Shown: positions 1 through 7,000, counted from the first letter of the stretch. The stretch is DNA of 13,166 nt from Beroe ovata (GCA_946803715.1 CAMPET010000126.1:12774-25939), one strand, 5' to 3'. A program made the numbers and translations. The notes: generated by a model from the letters alone, not told the origin.

Positions 1-22
1 CACACACACACACACACACACA
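1..22. repeat. (CA)n microsatellite at window edge
   Basis: Eleven CA units open the window, followed by degenerate cacaca stretches to about 56. The other edge ends in the same repeat, which suggests both ends are assembly breaks. Confidence 0.95.
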
Positions 23-330
23 CCCATGGCACATACACCCATGACACACACACAAACAGCCACCAGGCGCAAGGTACAGACAACTGCGTCTATAATAGGC
101 TACTTAATACTTATATTGAGGTGCATGTGATACAATTACATGTGTTATTGAGGGGAATGTGATTAAGCAAGATATTAGCTCATTATGAGGGCAGGGGAGT
201 AGTCATTGATCCAATTTCGAGACCTTAATTAGGGGGACATATTTTGCGGTATTTTAGTTGGGTAATTAATGACATGTGAAGATGTCGGGATCATGATAAT
301 GAGCAATCAGGAAGTAATGAAGTGGTATGT
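23..330. other. Presumed XPO1 intron, no gene seen
   Basis: AT-rich sequence after the (CA)n with no exportin-like codons on the minus strand and no convincing ORF. It is read as part of the intron following exon 18. Confidence 0.6.
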
Positions 331-402
331 GGTGTCAATGTGAAGTGGTGTCAATGTGAAGTGGTGTCAATGTGAAGTGGTGTCAATGTGAAGTGGTGTC
401 AA
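331..402. repeat. 16-bp tandem repeat, 4.5 copies
   Basis: Unit ggtgtcaatgtgaagt repeats perfectly at 331, 347, 363 and 379, with a partial copy at 395. It begins 7 bases inside the intron beyond the exon 18 donor motif (minus strand), very close to the splice site. The core ggtgtcaa recurs elsewhere in the window. Confidence 0.95.
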
Positions 403-414
403 GCTGTGTCAAAC

Positions 415-591
415 CTGGTAAACGTTGAGCATATCCAGGTATATTCTTCCCAGCTGTGTCACGAATGGGTGTCCGATTGCTTGGCACGCCCTCACGTTAG
501 TTTTCAGTATGTTACCAAGTTGCTTCACACACTCCGGGTCCTTCAGAGTGTCCACACTTTGTGTCGCGTTGTTGATGATCCGATCCCAAAC
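415..591 (-). CDS. XPO1: XPO1 exon 18 (residues 657-715), last in window
   Basis: Encodes [20 protein letters not shown], then [20 protein letters not shown] and [19 protein letters not shown], ending at donor gtttga. The next expected segment (equivalent to the SENIS-AI helix) is not found in 1-414, so the rest of the gene lies beyond the (CA)n edge. Confidence 0.95.
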
Positions 592-3500
592 CTGAGGCGG
601 GAGTGGGAGTGAGGATTGTGTGTGAGGATTTTGTATGAGGAAGTGGTGTGAAAGTGGGGGTTTTGTGCTGATTTTCTGTCTGAAAAATCCACAAAATTCC
701 ATAGTGAGGTGGAAATGAAAGAGGGGAAAGGGTGCCACGCCCAATGTGGTCATATCAAGTGAAGTCAGATTGGTTAATGGAGTGTTGACAACACTGACAC
801 ACGACAACAATACATTTTGTTATCCTTACATGGTGTGAACAGGATACACAGATATTTCAGTACACACACAATTCAGTACACATCACACCACAATTCAGTG
901 CCATCACGCAACACATACCTGGTTAGGTAGAGACATGCACTTTTCGATAAGTCGCTCCTGTACTTGCACATCAGCCTGAGCTTGTATCATGTACCCAACT
1001 GCTTCATAGAACGTGTGTACCTAATAGTGTAATGACGTCACAGATGTGAAACTCATGTCGGGGGAATAACCACGTGATAACTCGTTACTATGGTATGTAC
1101 GGTTACTATGACAATTACCATGGTTACCATGGTACATAAGGTACATGGTAACACTAATTGGTACTATGGTACATATGGGTACCTGATGAGGTTGCAGATC
1201 ACAGATTATAGCGTTTATCCCGTTGAGTATTTCCTCAATAAACGGCATCACTTCTGCCACCTGTGGGGAAAGGAGTGACAAATGAGGAGAGAGGAATGAG
1301 GAGAGAGGAATGAGGAGAGAGGAATGAGGAGAGAGAGTGAAACTTCAACCCTTATGTATGATGTGTGAAATTGCTCAAATAGCGCAGAGGCAAAATCGAT
1401 GAAAATCCTCAGATAGGAGATAGCTACCTGAACTGTGACGAAGTGGCGCTTGCATTTCTGTGCTATCTTGATGAAAGTATCGCACGCCATGTCCTGGACG
1501 CCGTCATGGGTCTCGTGCATGAACTCGAACAACTTGTTGACCACCGTCTTCAGGAACTTCCAGTGTTGTCGCAAGAACCTGGAGAAAGATGCGTTACAGA
1601 TAACGCGTGAGATGCAACGCGTTACATCGACCCGTGAGAACGCTTTCCCGCATAATGAAATCGGAAAAAAAGAATTTTTCACCAGTTTAAATTTCTATTT
1701 TTTGCCGTACCTGGGATACTGTCCGACTATGTACATGATGTTACTGGCAATTATTGCCTTGTTGTCCTTGCCTCTCTTCATCTCACATAGTCCTAACAAA
1801 TCCTTGATAACAGTCACAAGGAACCTACGGGGATAAAATATTTGCTCAACTATTCCTATTACCATGATCATTGAGTTCAAAAATCGTCATTTGCAACATT
1901 ATAGATGTTTTCTTTTTTCACCGTTTTTCATCCTCCTCATGCATAGCTCNTTCCTCAATAAACGGCATCACTTCTGCCACCTGAGGGGAAAGGAGTGACA
2001 AATGAGGAGAGAGGAATGAGGAGAGAGGAGAGTGAAAATGCAACCCTTTTGTATGATGTGTGAAATAGCCTGAGGCAAAATCGATGAAAATTCTCAGATA
2101 GGAGATAGCTACCTGCACTGTGACGAAGTGGCGCTTGCATTTCTGTGCTATTTTGATGAAAGTATCGCACGCCATGTCCTGCACTCCGTCATGGGTCTCG
2201 TGCATGAACTCGAACAACTTGTTCACCACCGTCTTCAGGAACTTCCAGTGTTGTCGCAAGAACCTGGACAAAGATGCGTTACAGCTCACGCGTGAGATGC
2301 GACGCGTGACATCGAGGCATCATCATGTGATGATTCAACACGTGGGGTTATAAGAAGAAGGAACGCTTTCCCGCGTGATCAAATTGTAAAAAAAATTCAC
2401 AAGTTTAAATTTCTATTTTTTGCCGTACCTGGGATACTGCCCGACAATGTACATGATGTTACTGGCAATAATTGCCTTGTTGTCCTTCCCCCTCTTCATC
2501 TCACACAGACCTAACAAATCCTTGATAACAGTCACAAGGAACCTACGGGGAGAAAATATTTGCTCAACTATTCGTATTACCATGATTCATTGAGTTCAAA
2601 AATCGTCTTTTCCAACATTAAAGATGTTTTCATTTTTCACCGTTTTTCATCCTCCTCATGCATAGCTCCACTGATTGAACCGATAGCCCAGCAGAGAGTG
2701 TTGAGGTTTTTCCAACTCCATTCGGACCCGTTCACTTGGTTGTGCAGTTTCTGTGTCATGATGTGTTCAGTGTCCGCGTAGTCTGGAAAATGGAAAGTTG
2801 GGGGAATGCAGATTGCGGGATAATCTCAGTAAGGAATTCGGGAATTCCTTAAAAAGCGGCCATGAAACCGAATTCCTAACTGCGAAGAAGCCCGTGGGGC
2901 GATGGGAAAATTCATCATTGTGTCCGATGAGGGAGTGAGGAAGAGATTCCCTCAACTCACCTAAATGGGTGAGGTACACCAGTGTCTCTCTCATCGTCTT
3001 GTAAAGGGAGATAGCGTCTGTATCCTTCATGAACTCCCTCACCACTTCTCCCTGCTCGTTTTCCACAACCAACACCTCTTCGGGTTTAGCCATGTGCGAT
3101 ATCAGCACTACTCGAACCTGATGATATGATCAGTCATGCAATGCGTCGTGAAAAGAATGGAAGTCCCCGGGCTCTACCACATTTGCGCTGCTAAAGTGAG
3201 TTCGCTCGGGAAAACTGTCGGTAGCTCGGACATTAATAACTGATAAGGTGGGGATTCTTGCCATCCCCTTTTCGTTACCTTGGACAGTATGGCAAGATAT
3301 AGCTGTCTGCGAGGCGGGATGGAATTGCTGTTCGTCATCAATGGATACACCATGTTATTGTTGGGGTACGGACTCTGAAAACAGTAGTCAATGTCGCATT
3401 CATAGCGATGAGTGTGTAGGAGAGGAAAGAGAGACAAACTTCTCATCTTACCTCTCTGTACAGATCACTGGCAAGACTGTTCCAGTATTCCAAACAGATT

Positions 3501-6283
3501 TTAAATATTTCCTTTTCTTCCACCTCAGATATCAACACCAAATAGTGCAGTGCTTCCAATAAGCTTGTGTGTAGATCATTTTTACCTTCGATTTGCTGCC
3601 TGTATTTGGTTGTTAAATTAGAACTAACTGTAATCTCTCAATTATGGCAAATTTAGTGGATCGGCACGTGACTTTGATAAACAATACGATTTATTTTTCA
3701 AAAATAGCTTCACTCACCCATGCTCCTTCAAGATTGTCGAAATGAAAAGGGCCATGTTCTGTATGAAGTTCTGCTCATCATCTCTGCCAGTTTTATACGC
3801 ATCCTTGAGGTTAGTCGTGAGCGGTAACATGGTTTTAATTTGGGTCATTGTCAAGCTGAACAGTTCACAGAATTGGTCTTCGTGGGCCCGCGCATCAATG
3901 CCTGGTTTATAGGGTATGATTCATGAATATGTCAAGTTCATTTATATTATTCGAGGCGTAACCCTGCCGTATTATAGCTTTCATGTCCAAATGAAAACGA
4001 GCTGTCATGTTAGACACTCTCTGGACGAGGAAATAACCTGCTATCTCTGTGACACATTTCAGTGTTATATTCCTGAAATCCGGAACAGACAAAAACTTGA
4101 ATGTTAGTTGTGATATCAACTTTGTCTCGAATATGTAACCAAGTGGAATCCAGTTCAGAAAACCTGAAGTAGAATATGGATTTGTGACAATATTCTTGGA
4201 AATTTTTGATTTTTTTATCTCAATTACACAGAAGTTGAAACAAACCCAGAAGAGTGTTGAGCGTAGCCTGTACCAGTGGAATACAAGTTGAGTTGTCAAG
4301 CACGAGTGTACATAGTGAGAACACTTCGCTAAACTCACTACACATCGTGTCTTTCAGATGCTTCACCTTGGCTTGAGTCATGATACCTTGCGAGAAATCG
4401 AACACTTCCTCACTGAGAATAAGGGTTGAAGTTAATGACAAGTCAATGAAACTTGGTATTACTTAATCAGTAATAATCGTCTCCGATCAACTACCTCAAC
4501 AGTTTTAGAATGAGCATATTGTTTTTGCACAAGTGTTCGTTTGTTTTTGAAGCTCCAACAAGTTCAGAAATAAACGTTGGCCAGTTTCTTGGCCACTCTT
4601 GCTTCACTATCTGAAAATAAGGATTCGTGTTCAATCATCCAGGTTCATTGCTCGAAAATGTGCCGATCCTAGCCTCAACGGGAACGAATGGGTCGTGAAT
4701 GCGCGCAGCCGGCCGGATGCGCGCCCCTCGGAAATTGTTAACGTTTGTGGTGATTTGTTCGTCATTTTCAACTCGCGGCATACGCAAACAAAACTGAAAT
4801 GGCGGTATTTTGTGCCTTGTGGCAAATAAGTTTGCGACAAAAGCAGCATTGTACTGTTCAACGAACAACAGTCTATCGTATTCACGAGAATTGCCATATG
4901 AATGTAGAGAAATTATGTAGGGAGTGGAATGAGTAATTACCTCGATTAGGACTATATTCAACTTGTTGAGAAACACCTTTTCTTTCTGAAACAATGTGAA
5001 ATTGTTTTATTGAGAGGGTGATATCTTTCAAATCCACATTCGATGAATGTTTGTTCGAACATCTCGCAGCATTATGCTAATTTTTGCGACCAATGTCACA
5101 GTAGGTTCTTCACACCAAAATAACTCTTGCAGGGAAATAAATCATTTCAGATGTCGATTGCAAAGTGCTGTAAATTGGTGTCAAATTGAGTGCTTCAGAA
5201 AGTTGAGTGAGTTGGCTGGTGCCAAGATTTGTGTGATGGCAAGAGGTAAGTGGTGTCAATGCTAAAGTGTTTGCAGGGTGGAGTGGTCAAAAAAGTGGTG
5301 TCAATTAATTCGAAGACTTTACCTCACTTGATCCAGCATCTGAAGACAACTTTATGATGATCCCAACAATGAATTTCTTCACACCTGAGATTTATCTGAA
5401 TGAATCTCTTTGAAATATGCAATAATTTCTTCTGTTTAAATCTGACATTATCTTTGTATCATGACAGTGAAATGCATCATGCACTCACTATAATAAGTGA
5501 AATCCATCATACGCTCACTTATAAACTGAAAGATAACTCGGGGTCCTTCCCGAAACAGACTTAACCGATAACCAGACTGAAGTAAAAAATTAGATTTCAA
5601 ATTAACGCTACAATTTTTAGGAATTGTGCGGTTCAGTCACCCACCGTCACACTGTTCACGAGGTAAGACTTTCCAACGTGTCTTGATGACGTTTGATAGG
5701 ATTTGAAGGGCGTAATGCTGAGGATAGTGGGGAATTAAACTTGAAGAAACTCTGATTTCATGGTCAACGGGACAAGTAATATGAAATATTGGTATAATTC
5801 TTCTATCTAAAAGGGTCTACCTTCGTTTCTTGGTTATTTGAGAACTCTAGAATGAGATCAACACGTTGCCATGCATCTGGATGTGTTTGTAACTTCACCA
5901 ATACTTCTTGTGCTGCTTTTTGCTGGATAACAAGATAATGCTAAATCAGACATGATTACCTACTATACATTTAGAGAACAGTGTTATTGAGGTCACAGAC
6001 TTTCGTGTGTCTATGTTTGTTGGTCCTAACATAGTTATCGATAATCAGTTTCCGTCGGGCGAGTCATGTGAAGGAGATCAGCCATCCAGAAATAAGGCAA
6101 GTCCAATAGTTCTCAATAAATCGGTTTATATGCTACGTGACCCGAATGTTACAGTATCCTACCCTAATTCTAGCAAACCTGTGGTCCGGTACCGTGATAC
6201 ATGGTCTTGATTACATTGTCCAGGAGGTTGATGTCGAGTTTTTGGCTGAAGTCCAAGAGTTGTTGTGCTCCTTCTAAGGCCAT
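415..6283 (-). CDS. XPO1: Exportin-1 (CRM1), 5' two thirds, 18 exons
   Basis: XPO1 is the RanGTP-dependent karyopherin that carries leucine-rich NES cargo, snRNA and ribosomal subunits out of the nucleus. Joining 6283-6179, 5922-5821, 5717-5645, 5384-5323, 4985-4941, 4610-4495, 4412-4246, 4163-4038, 3901-3718, 3599-3452, 3374-3279, 3117-2961, 2782-2641, 2542-2429, 2263-2113, 1260-1183, 1020-919 and 591-415 gives 715 uninterrupted codons; every junction is GT-AG and in phase. Family hallmarks seen in order include [16 protein letters not shown] at the N-terminus, [66 protein letters not shown] and [14 protein letters not shown]. Animal XPO1 is about 1,070 residues, so the C-terminal third is absent. 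Exons 14 and 15 occur twice (also 1824-1711 and 1578-1428), and fragments of exons 13 and 16 flank the n at 1950. I chose the start at 6283 for its good context (agccATGG) and because [13 protein letters not shown] follows closely, as in relatives. Confidence 0.97.
592..918 (-). other. XPO1 intron 17 (327 bp)
   Basis: GT-AG intron between exons 17 and 18. It contains a CA-rich patch at 860-900 and no coding signal. An ORF runs through from exon 18 but loses similarity at the cag acceptor (592-594). Confidence 0.85.
919..1020 (-). CDS. XPO1: XPO1 exon 17 (residues 623-656)
   Basis: Encodes [20 protein letters not shown] then [26 protein letters not shown] is invariant in animal CRM1. Acceptor attag, donor gtatgt. 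It has no ORF of its own above 60 residues and would be missed by ORF calling. Confidence 0.95.
1123..1152. repeat. Short hairpin in XPO1 intron 16
   Basis: gttaccatggtac and gtacatggtaac form a 12-bp stem with one bulged base around a 5-nt spacer (ataag). It sits in a wider 1087-1182 stretch made of repeated atggta/taccat words, so it may be slippage-derived rather than functional. Confidence 0.6.
1183..1260 (-). CDS. XPO1: XPO1 exon 16 (residues 597-622)
   Basis: Encodes [20 protein letters not shown] then DLQPHQ, the GEVMPFIDEIL-ICDLQPQQ segment of relatives. Acceptor ccacag, donor gtaccc. Only this copy is complete. Confidence 0.94.
1281..1336. repeat. 14-bp purine tandem repeat, 4 copies (copy A)
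   Basis: Unit aatgaggagagagg at 1281, 1295, 1309 and 1323. On the minus strand it is a pyrimidine-rich run just upstream of the exon 16 acceptor. The paralogous stretch at 2001-2028 has two copies, a length difference typical of alleles. Confidence 0.93.
1428..1578 (-). CDS. XPO1: XPO1 exon 15, copy A
   Basis: Second copy of exon 15 with identical protein and intact splice sites (tctccag, gtagct). Probably allelic to 2113-2263. It is followed by the intact exon 16. Confidence 0.9.
1711..1824 (-). CDS. XPO1: XPO1 exon 14, copy A
   Basis: Second copy of exon 14 with an identical protein sequence and intact acceptor (cccgtag) and donor (gtacgg). It is contiguous with the downstream exons 15A, 16, 17 and 18. 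Probably the other allele of 2429-2542. Confidence 0.9.
1922..1949 (-). pseudogene. XPO1: XPO1 exon 13 fragment, copy A, cut at the n
   Basis: The last 28 nt of exon 13 (AMHEEDEK plus CG, donor gtgaaa) start directly after the unknown base. The full exon is at 2641-2782. Together with 1951-1980 and one base for the n, it makes an in-frame chimeric exon of 59 nt. Confidence 0.85.
1951..1980 (-). pseudogene. XPO1: XPO1 exon 16 fragment, copy B, cut at the n
   Basis: The first 30 nt of exon 16 ([10 protein letters not shown]) run directly into the unknown base at 1950. The intact exon is at 1183-1260. The acceptor side differs from the intact copy by one base (ctgagg against ctgtgg on the plus strand). 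Most likely this is the end of a contig rather than a broken gene. Confidence 0.85.
2001..2028. repeat. 14-bp purine tandem repeat, 2 copies (copy B)
   Basis: The same aatgaggagagagg unit as at 1281-1336 but only two units, followed by a partial gagagtg. Confidence 0.93.
2113..2263 (-). CDS. XPO1: XPO1 exon 15, copy B (residues 546-596)
   Basis: Encodes [20 protein letters not shown], then [20 protein letters not shown] and [10 protein letters not shown]. Acceptor ttgtccag, donor gtagct. It differs from copy A (1428-1578) at 5 of 151 bases by my count, all silent. Confidence 0.94.
2429..2542 (-). CDS. XPO1: XPO1 exon 14, copy B (residues 508-546)
   Basis: Encodes [20 protein letters not shown] then [17 protein letters not shown] with split arginine codons on both sides (CG|G and AG|G). 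This copy is contiguous with exon 13. It differs from copy A (1711-1824) at 7 of 114 bases by my count, all silent. Confidence 0.94.
2641..2782 (-). CDS. XPO1: XPO1 exon 13, NES-groove exon with reactive Cys (residues 461-508)
   Basis: Encodes [20 protein letters not shown], then [20 protein letters not shown] and HEEDEK, ending CG|gtgaaa. The cysteine of NTLCWAI (codon 2693-2691, residue 491 of this model) is the counterpart of human Cys528 in the NES-binding groove, the residue alkylated by leptomycin B. A truncated second copy of this exon's 3' end lies at 1922-1949. Confidence 0.96.
2961..3117 (-). CDS. XPO1: XPO1 exon 12 (residues 409-461)
   Basis: Encodes [20 protein letters not shown], then [20 protein letters not shown] and [12 protein letters not shown] plus the first base of an Asp codon. 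The [23 protein letters not shown] block is nearly invariant in animal XPO1. Acceptor atcag, donor G|gtgagt. Confidence 0.96.
3279..3374 (-). CDS. XPO1: XPO1 exon 11 (residues 377-408)
   Basis: Encodes [20 protein letters not shown] then [12 protein letters not shown]. The PRRQLYLxxLSK end is conserved. The N/M/Y-rich first half corresponds to the variable stretch before the CRM1 PPRRQLY motif and looks somewhat shorter than in vertebrates. Acceptor tttcag, donor gtaacg. Confidence 0.93.
3452..3599 (-). CDS. XPO1: XPO1 exon 10 (residues 327-376)
   Basis: Encodes [20 protein letters not shown], then [20 protein letters not shown] and SLASDLYRE. [17 protein letters not shown] is a CRM1 signature. 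Acceptor atacag, donor gtaaga. Confidence 0.95.
3718..3901 (-). CDS. XPO1: XPO1 exon 9 (residues 266-327)
   Basis: Encodes [20 protein letters not shown], then [20 protein letters not shown] and [20 protein letters not shown], matching the CRM1 segment that ends FLCTFLKEH in relatives. Split glycine codons on both sides (G|GC and GG|G). Acceptor ccag, donor gtgagt. Confidence 0.94.
4038..4163 (-). CDS. XPO1: XPO1 exon 8 (residues 224-266)
   Basis: Encodes [20 protein letters not shown], then [20 protein letters not shown] and A, one of the most conserved CRM1 stretches. The residue just before FLNW is glycine (GGT from G|GT), where the human protein has arginine. Donor G|gttatt. Confidence 0.95.
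4246..4412 (-). CDS. XPO1: XPO1 exon 7 (residues 168-224)
   Basis: Completes the serine codon and encodes [20 protein letters not shown], then [20 protein letters not shown] and [15 protein letters not shown], typical CRM1 HEAT-repeat sequence. Acceptor tctcag, donor G|gtttgt. Confidence 0.95.
4495..4610 (-). CDS. XPO1: XPO1 exon 6 (residues 130-168)
   Basis: Encodes [20 protein letters not shown] followed by [18 protein letters not shown] and the AG of a split serine codon. WPxxWPTFIS-VGASxT is diagnostic of CRM1. Acceptor tttcag, donor AG|gtagtt. Confidence 0.95.
4611..4940 (-). other. XPO1 intron 5 (330 bp)
   Basis: GT-AG intron. It includes a GC-richer island at 4665-4735 with cgcgcagccggccggatgcg, unlike the surrounding AT-rich introns. 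Open frames here on both strands show no recognisable protein. Confidence 0.8.
4941..4985 (-). CDS. XPO1: XPO1 exon 5 (residues 115-129)
   Basis: A 45-nt micro-exon encoding [15 protein letters not shown], equivalent to the EKVY-GKLNMILVQ helix of exportin-1. Acceptor tttcag, donor gtaatt. Flanked by two of the larger introns of the gene (4611-4940 and 4986-5322). Confidence 0.93.
4986..5322 (-). other. XPO1 intron 4 (337 bp)
   Basis: GT-AG intron with three ggtgtcaa words (5177, 5252, 5297), the core of the tandem repeat at 331-402. No coding signal: the segment once expected here is carried by the small exons 3 and 4. Confidence 0.8.
5323..5384 (-). CDS. XPO1: XPO1 exon 4 (residues 94-114)
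   Basis: A 62-nt exon encoding [20 protein letters not shown] then E, matching the GIKKYVVxLIIKxSSDP stretch of animal exportin-1. The glycine codon is split with exon 3 (G|GT). Acceptor ctcag, donor gtaaag. A second frame of the same bases reads CLQMLDQV and can be mistaken for the neighbouring LQILENV block; only the frame given joins exons 3 and 5 in phase. Confidence 0.93.
5645..5717 (-). CDS. XPO1: XPO1 exon 3 (residues 70-94)
   Basis: Encodes [20 protein letters not shown] then EQCD and the first base of a glycine codon. The KTRWKxLPRxQC block is a signature of the CRIME (CRM1/importin-beta) region. Acceptor cctcag, donor G|gtgggt. The exon is only 73 nt and lies in a frame with no long ORF, so ORF-only annotation would miss it. 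Confidence 0.94.
5821..5922 (-). CDS. XPO1: XPO1 exon 2 (residues 36-69)
   Basis: Encodes [20 protein letters not shown] followed by [14 protein letters not shown], matching the importin-beta N-terminal (IBN-type) region of exportin-1. Acceptor ccag at 5923-5926, donor gtagac. Both junctions are phase 0. Confidence 0.94.
6179..6283 (-). CDS. XPO1: XPO1 exon 1 (residues 1-35)
   Basis: This exon encodes [20 protein letters not shown] and on through [16 protein letters not shown], the extreme N-terminal helix pair of exportin-1. It ends CAG|gtttgc. The ATG has A at -3 and G at +4 and is the only good start near the conserved block. A pyrimidine tract plus AG (ccccctccatag) ends 2 nt upstream of the ATG, so the mRNA 5' end probably comes from splicing. 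Confidence 0.93.
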
Positions 6284-6285
6284 GG

Positions 6286-6300
6286 CTATGGAGGGGGAAC
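6286..6300 (-). other. Splice acceptor immediately before XPO1 start
   Basis: On the minus strand gttccccctccatag ends 2 nt before the XPO1 ATG. It is a textbook pyrimidine tract plus AG. It implies either a 5'-UTR intron or a trans-splice site. Confidence 0.6.
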
Positions 6301-6709
6301 ATGGTGTGGAAATTGTAATAAATATCAGGACAGATCCATGCATCAATAGAGAACGGTATTCTTGGAGAAGGGTTTCAAATTTCCCAAGATAGCCTACGAA
6401 GGAGGTGAAACGGCGGGAGAGGGGCCCCACATTTGACTCTGAGGAATGTTTGAAAAGGAGCGAAGGAGGGGTCCCAGATTAAGCTTCTTTGCTCCAGAAT
6501 TTCAGGCGTAAGAATACCATTCTCTATCCATACCATTCTCTATTCATTCCTCGAACTACTGATAGGGAAATCAAACAAGATAAAACATGATTCATGCAAA
6601 TCAGGAATACTGGTGAAATGACATCAATAGCATATACCGTCATACAGAGTTAAACATTCATATCTTAAAACTTGAACCCATCAAAAAGTTTCGCCCGTCA
6701 GAAACTTGG
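6301..6709. other. Spacer between SRP9 and XPO1
   Basis: About 410 bp holding the SRP9 3' UTR and the XPO1 5' region. Purine-rich at 6400-6480. I see no aataaa polyadenylation signal on the minus strand. A short in-frame extension upstream of the XPO1 ATG carries no conserved sequence. Confidence 0.6.
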
Positions 6710-6949
6710 TCAACTCTTTGCAACCATATGTCTCATCAACATCGAGTTCAACTTTTCCAACTTTTTTCCGTCTTGAACTTGATCTGACATATACTTCACA
6801 ACCACACTATTGTTAGTCACTTTGAGAACCATCTTGCTATCACAGTGCCGATATTTCATGGTGAATCTGAAGTTTTCAGGCGAGTCCAAGTACAACTGTT
6901 CCGAAGCTGCAAAGAAATCATCCCAAGAGTCAAGGTAGGACTTCCTCAT
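6710..6949 (-). CDS. SRP9: Signal recognition particle 9 kDa protein, single exon
   Basis: SRP9 pairs with SRP14 on the Alu domain of SRP RNA in the cytosol, where it causes elongation arrest during ER targeting. The 79-residue product starts MRKSYLDSWDDFFAASEQLY and contains the family blocks KYRHCDSKMVLKVTNN and DQVQDGKKLEKLNSMLMRHM, ending VAKS and TGA. Human SRP9 is 86 residues and shows the same order: W-EF-AAE-LY near the start, KYRHSDG-L-VKVTDD, then DQAQD-KKIEK and LMRLMVAK. I chose the ATG at 6949 because it sets the usual distance to the conserved tryptophan; the frame is open further up (to 6970) but only through a GTG. No intron interrupts it, although vertebrate SRP9 genes have introns. 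It lies upstream of XPO1 on the same strand. Confidence 0.95.
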   Translation of the reverse strand: MRKSYLDSWDDFFAASEQLYLDSPENFRFTMKYRHCDSKMVLKVTNNSVVVKYMSDQVQDGKKLEKLNSMLMRHMVAKS

Positions 6950-6979
6950 TATTGCGATGATTTCAAACACTTAAACAAC

Positions 6980-7000
6980 CTATGGAAGGAGATGAAATGA
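6980..7000 (-). other. Splice acceptor upstream of SRP9 start
   Basis: On the minus strand tcatttcatctccttccatag ends at 6980, 30 nt before the SRP9 ATG. It is a strong pyrimidine-tract acceptor, suggesting an upstream non-coding exon or trans-splicing. Confidence 0.5.

Larger units (their letters stand above)
1231..1949. repeat. Tandem duplicate unit A of XPO1 region
   Basis: 719 bp aligning end to end with 1951-2668, containing exons 14 and 15 and parts of 13 and 16. It is separated from copy B by a single n. The copies differ in the introns by substitutions and indels, including about 40 extra bases in copy B near 2310-2355. Confidence 0.95.
1951..2668. repeat. Tandem duplicate unit B of XPO1 region
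   Basis: 718 bp matching 1231-1949. Copy B continues into the full exon 13 and the 5' part of the gene; copy A continues into exons 16-18. That is the pattern of two overlapping contigs laid end to end. Confidence 0.95.

Noticed and set aside
409-810. 133-residue minus ORF as one coding unit
   Set aside because: Only 415-591 matches exportin-1. The upstream part is intron read-through before a clear cag acceptor.
1435-1836. 133-residue plus-strand ORF, and its twin at 2120-2353
   Set aside because: Antisense shadow of XPO1 exons 14-15; no family resemblance, and its differences between copies are not silent in that frame.
4599-4994. Overlapping ORFs on both strands around the GC-rich patch
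   Set aside because: They span exon 5, the intron and the edge of exon 6. Only exon 5 shows conserved sequence.
5323-5342. Reading CLQMLDQV (minus) as the LQILENV block of exportin-1
   Set aside because: The true block ([15 protein letters not shown]) is at 5645-5717. The bases at 5323-5384 in another frame give [16 protein letters not shown], which joins both neighbours in phase.
6170-6430. Upstream extension of XPO1 to a Met at 6430
   Set aside because: The extension has no exportin similarity, and an acceptor ends 2 nt before the well-placed ATG at 6283.
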